From positions 1 to 64,000 of the forward strand of contig JBBQGV010000024.1 of NCBI GenBank assembly GCA_038323375.1: a stretch of 64,000 nucleotides of DNA, read 5' to 3'. Under the pieces are notes generated by a model, which was not told where the DNA came from, ran no database searches, and saw nothing but the letters and a program-made list of their open reading frames with translations. Below, in pieces: positions 59,724-64,000 of the stretch. The translations under genes and the position numbers were made by a program. This DNA is from JABWAJ01 sp038323375. GTDB taxonomy: Bacteria > Bacteroidota > Bacteroidia > Chitinophagales > Saprospiraceae. Each line of letters starts with the position of its first letter. The first letter of the stretch is position 1.

Positions 59724-60708
59724 CGTAAATTTTTTGGGCTGTTTCTAAACACCTTCTATCGTTGGTATTGATTAAATCGGCGTATGCCAGCAAGGGAGGC
59801 ACAACGTTTCGATGCTCCTCAAGATCATTGTATTGCCAGAACTTTTTGTAAATTTTTACATTGCCCTTCTCATCCGGAATCAACCGGTAATTTTTAATGA
59901 GTTCGTTTCTTGTTTCAGTGGTGTACAGCGTGAGTTCGGCCGGGCGCAGGTAGTTGGTGTAGATATCGCCCGCCGGCTCTCCGCTCCACCAGGTTTTGCC
60001 ATTTTGAAGCGACAAGTTTTTCCAGTTTATAAAATCAGCTTCTTTCAAAAAGCGGAACGTCCCGATTCTTAAAGAGGGCTTCAATTTAATATCATAGGCC
60101 ATTGCCCATTTTTTTATCAACATTTCCTTATCCTGGAGGCTGTACTGCTTTTTTGTAAGCGGTAATAACAGGCCCTCCTGCTTCAGGCCTTGCAAAATAT
60201 TCGTTATATTACCAATCGCAGTGCCGGTATAGTTAGCAATTTGACGGTATGGCTTGTTCAGCCATGTTTCGTCTAATAAAAACTCAAATACGACTTTAAG
60301 CCCTGTTTTGGTAAACGCCCGACCTTCTTTTTTTACTTCGATAACTAAAGGCTTATTGGCCTCTATCCACACAAAAATTTGTTCATGTTTTAAATAAATA
60401 TTGCCGTTAGCCTCCAGGTATGCAATGTTGAGGTGCCTGAATTGTTCTTTAGTTTTTGGGAGCAGTCGGGCAGCGACCAACAAAAAGGAAGGGTCTTGCC
60501 GGCTAAGATTGATGATTTGCTGAAGCTGGTGGCTTTGCAATTCTTTTGTGATTTTTATGTTAAATTTAAGCTTTTGATTATCAATAGTTAATTCAATATT
60601 TCCGTCTAATTCTGTAGAAGAAGGTCGGCTCCATTTTCCTTTAATGAGTGCATGCGTTTGCAGCGTTTCAAGAGCTGTATGTACAATTTCTTCTTGTTGC
60701 ATGTTCAT
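59677..60708 (-). CDS. AbiEi-like antitoxin / transcriptional regulator
   Basis: 343 residues. The middle contains a winged-helix region (TWLNKPYRQIANYTGTAIGN, LQGLKQEGLLLPL) and the C-terminal half (WWSGEPAGDIYTNYLRPAEL) resembles AbiEi family antitoxins. AbiEi proteins bind their own promoter and neutralise AbiEii. The two ORFs overlap by 47 bp, with the antitoxin first, as in known AbiE operons. A second ATG (60702) is a possible start. About 80 bp upstream lies an IS66-type miniature element, which is consistent with a mobile defence cassette. Confidence 0.8.
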   Translation of the reverse strand: MNMQQEEIVHTALETLQTHALIKGKWSRPSSTELDGNIELTIDNQKLKFNIKITKELQSHQLQQIINLSRQDPSFLLVAARLLPKTKEQFRHLNIAYLEANGNIYLKHEQIFVWIEANKPLVIEVKKEGRAFTKTGLKVVFEFLLDETWLNKPYRQIANYTGTAIGNITNILQGLKQEGLLLPLTKKQYSLQDKEMLIKKWAMAYDIKLKPSLRIGTFRFLKEADFINWKNLSLQNGKTWWSGEPAGDIYTNYLRPAELTLYTTETRNELIKNYRLIPDEKGNVKIYKKFWQYNDLEEHRNVVPPLLAYADLINTNDRRCLETAQKIYDAFLQNKLRTAQTAT

Positions 60709-60787
60709 TTAAATTTTATGCACACAAATATGTGAATATCTTTTTTTTGTGAACAAATTTAAGTAATAATTTTGGATTTCCATGCTT

Positions 60788-60982
60788 GTAACTATCCAGC
60801 CGCCCCTAAATACTTATGATTTCCGATCTCGGAGAGGTCAAAGGTTTGTAGAAATGCATCGGGTTGACCTTAATTCCCGACCTCGGAGAGGTCGAACGTT
60901 TGTTTCCACGCTATTTTCTGCAAACCTTCGACCTCTCCGAGGTCGTATGGCAAAAAGCATTTCAAAGCGGCTGGATAGTTAC
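60788..60982. mobile_element. Miniature IS66-related element (195 bp)
   Basis: GTAACTATCCAGCCGC (60788-60803) and its exact complement (60967-60982) match the ends of the 645-bp element at 44348. The interior has no transposase but carries palindromes of the form GACCTCGGAGAGGTC with a further inverted copy near 60930. It is probably mobilised in trans by a full IS66. No clear 8-bp duplication is visible. It lies between the AbiE locus and the peptidase gene; the rest of 60709-61017 is featureless. Confidence 0.7.
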
Positions 60983-61017
60983 TTCGAGGGGAAGTGTCGA
61001 ATACTCAAATCACCAAA

Positions 61018-62409
61018 TCAATCCAGCCCATATTTATCCAACAAATACACCCAGCTCGCCATAGCGGCCACGCCCATTTCCAATTCGCGGCGGTTGACCG
61101 TTTCCAGCACGTCCGTTGGCGCATGGTGGTAGTCGAAATAGCGTTGAGAGTCGGGTTCAAAACCAAACAGCAACCCTTTCTGGGCTTTCAGTCCGCCGAT
61201 GTCAGCACCCGAACCGCCGGGTTTCAGGCGGAGGCCGTAGGGTTCGATCAGGGGCAGCCAACCCGACACCCGCTTGAAATATTTTTCAAAAACCGAAGGG
61301 TCACCCTCGCAGGTAAAGCCGCGCGGGGTGAATCCGCCGCGATCCGACTCGATGGCCGCTATATGGTATTCCTTCTTTTTATCGGATTCTGCCCGGTAGA
61401 CCGCGCCGCCCACCAGACCGTTTTCTTCATTCATGAACAGCACGCAACGCAGGGTGCGCTTCGGGCGGTAGCCGCTGCGTTTCAACACCTGCAACACATC
61501 CATCGCCTGCACGCAGCCCGCGCCATCGTCGTGCGCGCCTTCGCCCACGTCCCACGAGTCTAAGTGCCCGCCGACAAGGATGATTTCTTCGGGTTTTTCA
61601 CTGCCGATGATTTCCCCGATCACGTTGTGAGAGACCACGGGATCCATCATCACACAGGTGGAGCGCATGTAGATGCGCACAGGCTCCTGTTTCAGCAGGG
61701 CACTCAGGCGTTCGGCGTCGTTGGTACTGATGCCAAAGGCCGGAATCTCAGGAACGCCCTCGTCGTAGCGCAGTGCCCCGGTGTGCGGCACATCGTCTAA
61801 GGCCGTCGTCATCGAGCGCACCAATACGCCCAGCGCGCCGAAGCGGGCTGCCCGTGTGGCACCCAGACCCCGTTGATCCACCGCGCCGCCATAAGCCGCG
61901 AAGGTATTCAATTGGGTGGGATCGAGCGGGCGGTTGAAAAAAACGATTTTGCCACGCAGGTTGATTTCGCCCAATTTTTCCAACTCGTCGAGGCTCAGCA
62001 CTTCTAACACTTCTGCGGAAATACCGCCTGCTCCGGTGCCTACGGAATTGCCCAGCGCTAATGCGTTCAGGTCAACGCTGCCCATTTTGCGCGAATTGAC
62101 GATGCGCACGATTTCTTTGTCGCCGCGAATCCAGCGGGGCACGGTGCAGGGTTGCAACCAGACTTTGTCCAAGCCCATTGTATCCAGCATTTGGCGGGTG
62201 TATTCCACCGCAGCCGTCGCCTGAGGGGAGCCACTCAGCCTGCCGCCGATGCGCTTGCAGAGGTATTCCAACCAGGGGTAGCAACGGCCTTGCGTCAGGG
62301 CGTTGTCGTAGATTTTGCGGATAAAAAAAGCGTCGGCATCCGTTGTTTGGGCTTCGATAGCACCAAGTGCGCAAACAACAAATGCGCAAGACAACAGTAT
62401 CTTTTTCAT
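61018..62409 (-). CDS. Exported M28-family metallopeptidase with PA domain
   Basis: 463 residues with a signal peptide (MKKILLSCAFVVCALGAIEAQ). A PA-type insertion (about 130-240) precedes the M28 catalytic core: GGHLDSWDVGEGAHDDGAG with zinc His and Asp, FMNEENGLVGG with the catalytic Glu pair, and YHHAPTDVLETVN with the last His. M28 enzymes are di-zinc aminopeptidases or carboxypeptidases. The protein should act in the periplasm or outside. It ends 36 bp from the IS66-type miniature element. No T9SS sorting domain is present, so it may stay in the periplasm. Confidence 0.9.
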   Translation of the reverse strand: MKKILLSCAFVVCALGAIEAQTTDADAFFIRKIYDNALTQGRCYPWLEYLCKRIGGRLSGSPQATAAVEYTRQMLDTMGLDKVWLQPCTVPRWIRGDKEIVRIVNSRKMGSVDLNALALGNSVGTGAGGISAEVLEVLSLDELEKLGEINLRGKIVFFNRPLDPTQLNTFAAYGGAVDQRGLGATRAARFGALGVLVRSMTTALDDVPHTGALRYDEGVPEIPAFGISTNDAERLSALLKQEPVRIYMRSTCVMMDPVVSHNVIGEIIGSEKPEEIILVGGHLDSWDVGEGAHDDGAGCVQAMDVLQVLKRSGYRPKRTLRCVLFMNEENGLVGGAVYRAESDKKKEYHIAAIESDRGGFTPRGFTCEGDPSVFEKYFKRVSGWLPLIEPYGLRLKPGGSGADIGGLKAQKGLLFGFEPDSQRYFDYHHAPTDVLETVNRRELEMGVAAMASWVYLLDKYGLD

Positions 62410-62442
62410 AGAGCGTTTTTGAAATTGAGCAATCTGAGCGGG

Positions 62443-62841
62443 CTAAAGTACGGGTTTTGGTTCGATCATATCCCAGAGGTTTCCGTATAAATCCGCAAAT
62501 ACCGCTACGGTACCGTAAGCTTCCTCGGAAGGTTCCCGAACAATCGTAACTTCTTTTTCCAAAAGATGCCGGTAATCCCGCCAAAAGTCGTCGGTGTGCA
62601 GGAAGAGGAAAACCCGCCCGCCGGTTTGGTTGCCCACGCGGCTTTGTTGTTCCTCCCCCACGGCTTGAGCCAGCAGCAGGCGGCAACCCGAAGCCCCCGG
62701 CGGCGCAACGACAACCCAGCGCTTGGTTTCGCTCATCACGGTGTCTTCCACTAAAGTAAACCGGAGTTTGTTGGTGTAAAAATCAATGGCTTCGTCGTAG
62801 TCGCTGACCACTAAGGCAATTTGAAAAAGTGCTTGTTTCAT
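62443..62841 (-). CDS. VOC-family (glyoxalase-like) protein
   Basis: 132 residues with a VOC fold pattern. ALFQIALVVSDYDEAIDFYT opens the first beta-alpha-beta-beta-beta module, followed by LRFTLVEDTVM, then the second module with RVFLFLHTDDFWRDYRHL and FADLYGNLWDMIEP. The canonical His/Glu metal ligands are not all obvious, so it may be a resistance or unknown type rather than a true glyoxalase I. Its ATG overlaps the folA stop (ATGA), indicating translational coupling with folA. It is cytosolic. Confidence 0.87.
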   Translation of the reverse strand: MKQALFQIALVVSDYDEAIDFYTNKLRFTLVEDTVMSETKRWVVVAPPGASGCRLLLAQAVGEEQQSRVGNQTGGRVFLFLHTDDFWRDYRHLLEKEVTIVREPSEEAYGTVAVFADLYGNLWDMIEPKPVL

Positions 62842-63350
62842 GATGCTACAGGGATTCGGTCCATTCTCAAAAACGTATAACTAAATTCATTTTTTTCATC
62901 TGCCGGAAAGACCTGCGAAGTAACAATTTCCCATTCGTCAAGGTCAATTTGAGGAAAAAATGCATCGCCGCCTTCGATGGCTGCATCTACGCGGGTGAGG
63001 TAGAGCCGATCCCAGAAAGGCATACTTTGCTGGTAAATTTCGCCGCCGCCGATGATGAAAGTTTCCGTTTCTCCGTGGTCGCGGGCGATGCGCAGAGCCT
63101 CTTCCACGGAATGGGCCACGATGCAGCCGGTTCCGATGAAAAAAGGATCGCGCGTGATGACGACGTTAGTGCGCTTGGGCAGGAGCCGGCCAATGGAGTC
63201 AAAAGAACGCCGCCCCATGATGACGTGATGGTTCAGGGTCGTTTGTTTGAAAAAACGGAGGTCGGCGGGCAGGTACCAGGGAATTTCCCCGTTTTTTCCG
63301 ATCACGTTGTTTTGGGCAACGGCAACGATGGCCGAAATGATCATATCCAT
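62838..63350 (-). CDS. folA: Dihydrofolate reductase
   Basis: 170 residues with all FolA motifs: ISAIVAVAQNNVIGKNGEIPW, LPADLRFFKQTT (the conserved substrate-binding acidic residue), VIMGRRSFDSIGRLLPKR, and FIIGGGEIYQQSM. It reduces dihydrofolate with NADPH in folate metabolism. The start may be 63350 or the ATG two codons on (63344); the second fits family N-termini better. The next gene overlaps its stop by 4 bp. The cytosolic housekeeping role is firm. Confidence 0.95.
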   Translation of the reverse strand: MDMIISAIVAVAQNNVIGKNGEIPWYLPADLRFFKQTTLNHHVIMGRRSFDSIGRLLPKRTNVVITRDPFFIGTGCIVAHSVEEALRIARDHGETETFIIGGGEIYQQSMPFWDRLYLTRVDAAIEGGDAFFPQIDLDEWEIVTSQVFPADEKNEFSYTFLRMDRIPVAS

Positions 63351-63394
63351 TGGGAGATATTAGTATTTAGATTTTAGTAGAAAGATCGCGTTCG

Positions 63395-64000
63395 TTACCT
63401 TGGTGGGTTGGGGGACTTTTCCAGGGATTCTAATGTGACGGGGCGTTCCGGCAGTCCCACCCGGTGGCGGGTTTGTTTGGCGTAGTGCAACATAGCGGCG
63501 CGGTCGGCGGCGGTCAGGCGGAGTTGTTCCGGGGTTTCCCCTTCCTGCTCAAAGGCTGCAATGGGCAGCGTTCGATAAACTTTTTTGCCGGAAGGCAGCC
63601 GCTCCACGTGCCTCCAGACGGGGATGAACGCCGCTTCTTCCACCATGGTGTACCCGTTCGATTTTGTCAATTCCACTTCTACCATGATGCCGCCGTCGGT
63701 ATGTTGTTTCAACTGGCCCGAAATAAAATTGCCTAAGGAATAAGCGACGAGTACTTCCTGTTCGCCATCAGCGGTTTCCCAGCGAGCCGGCTGCACGACG
63801 TGGGGGTGCGCACCGATGACAAGGTCGGCACCGCCCTCCAGCAATTGTTTCGTCAATTTTCGCTGTTCTTTATTTTCAACGAGTTGGTATTCCTGGCCCC
63901 AGTGCATCATCACGATGATGGCGTCGGGTTGCAGGTCGCGGGCCATACGCAGGTCGAGGCTGATTTGCGCGCTGTCAATGGGGTTCACTACAGAAGGATG
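63395..64000 (-). CDS. CapA-family protein (poly-gamma-glutamate synthesis-like), 5' end outside the window
   Basis: The 3' part of a gene, about 201 residues, open to the window edge. The frame continues as HPSVVNPIDSAQISLDLRMA. Motifs IIVMMHWGQEYQ, GADLVIGAHPHVVQP and LVAYSLGNFIS are typical of the CapA/PgsA metallophosphoesterase-like fold. CapA proteins bind the cell surface and are linked to polyglutamate or capsule synthesis. The missing N-terminus prevents judging a signal peptide. It is transcribed toward folA. The residual 3' region (KVYRTLPIAAFEQEGETPEQ onward) is variable in the family. Confidence 0.85.
   Translation of the reverse strand, partial: HPSVVNPIDSAQISLDLRMARDLQPDAIIVMMHWGQEYQLVENKEQRKLTKQLLEGGADLVIGAHPHVVQPARWETADGEQEVLVAYSLGNFISGQLKQHTDGGIMVEVELTKSNGYTMVEEAAFIPVWRHVERLPSGKKVYRTLPIAAFEQEGETPEQLRLTAADRAAMLHYAKQTRHRVGLPERPVTLESLEKSPNPPR

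Overview
The window looks like a chromosomal segment of a Bacteroidota bacterium, most likely a Saprospiria-type member. The clues are several secreted proteins with C-terminal type IX secretion (T9SS) sorting domains, TAnnTTTG-type promoter boxes, MacB/FtsX-like permeases, a bacillithiol-reductase-like protein, and many short palindromic intergenic repeats. Most genes are moderately G+C-rich. Four stretches are visibly more A+T-rich and read as later arrivals: about 19.8-22.9 kb, 24.0-27.3 kb, 44.3-48.0 kb and 58.9-60.7 kb. No rRNA, tRNA or CRISPR array was recognised.

Layout. 0.3-3.4 kb: a CDGSH Fe-S protein, a palindromic repeat field and the ergothioneine genes egtB-egtD. 3.6-7.7 kb: a co-directional set of a cyclic-nucleotide-domain histidine kinase, a receiver/glutaredoxin-like/thioredoxin-reductase-like fusion that has lost its catalytic cysteines, and a bestrophin channel. 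7.8-19.4 kb: a small outer membrane barrel, a four-CHRD T9SS protein, an FtsX permease behind a sigma-54-like promoter, pepD, a deleted copy of the same kind of permease, an ankyrin protein, a DUF2911 protein and a frameshifted PA14-OmpA gene. 19.8-22.9 kb: carbonic anhydrase and a SulP transporter, divergent from a TetR regulator. 24-27.3 kb: response regulator, heme oxygenase and bacteriophytochrome in one operon. 27.4-28.8 kb: repeats and gene debris. 28.7-32.7 kb: MFS transporter, arginyltransferase-like protein, recR, tsaB.

33-43.5 kb: a 1,798-residue T9SS protein with dockerin-like and cohesin-like parts, a TPR protein, a YpdA-type reductase overlapping a GDSL hydrolase, a lipoprotein and a GNAT enzyme. 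43.5-49.1 kb: a chimeric DUF433/lipocalin-like ORF, an internally deleted IS66-type element, a DUF547-barrel protein next to a one-POTRA Omp85 protein, then a T9SS pseudogene joined to an IS630-type transposase fragment. 49.2-52.8 kb: two T9SS proteins, one an intradiol dioxygenase. 52.8-57.7 kb: an NAD-linked formate dehydrogenase (NuoEF-like and molybdopterin subunits) whose two genes are separated by nested repeats. 57.8-60.7 kb: a broken PIN toxin with intact antitoxin, and an AbiE-type toxin-antitoxin pair with a translationally coupled third gene. 61-64 kb: an M28 peptidase, a VOC protein, folA and the 3' part of a CapA-like gene.

The strongest candidate for an undescribed system is the kinase / cysteine-less redox-fold receiver fusion / bestrophin set at 3.6-7.7 kb. 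Next are the AbiE locus with its coupled third gene and the DUF547-barrel/Omp85 pair. All functions are inferred from sequence reading alone; no database search was run.
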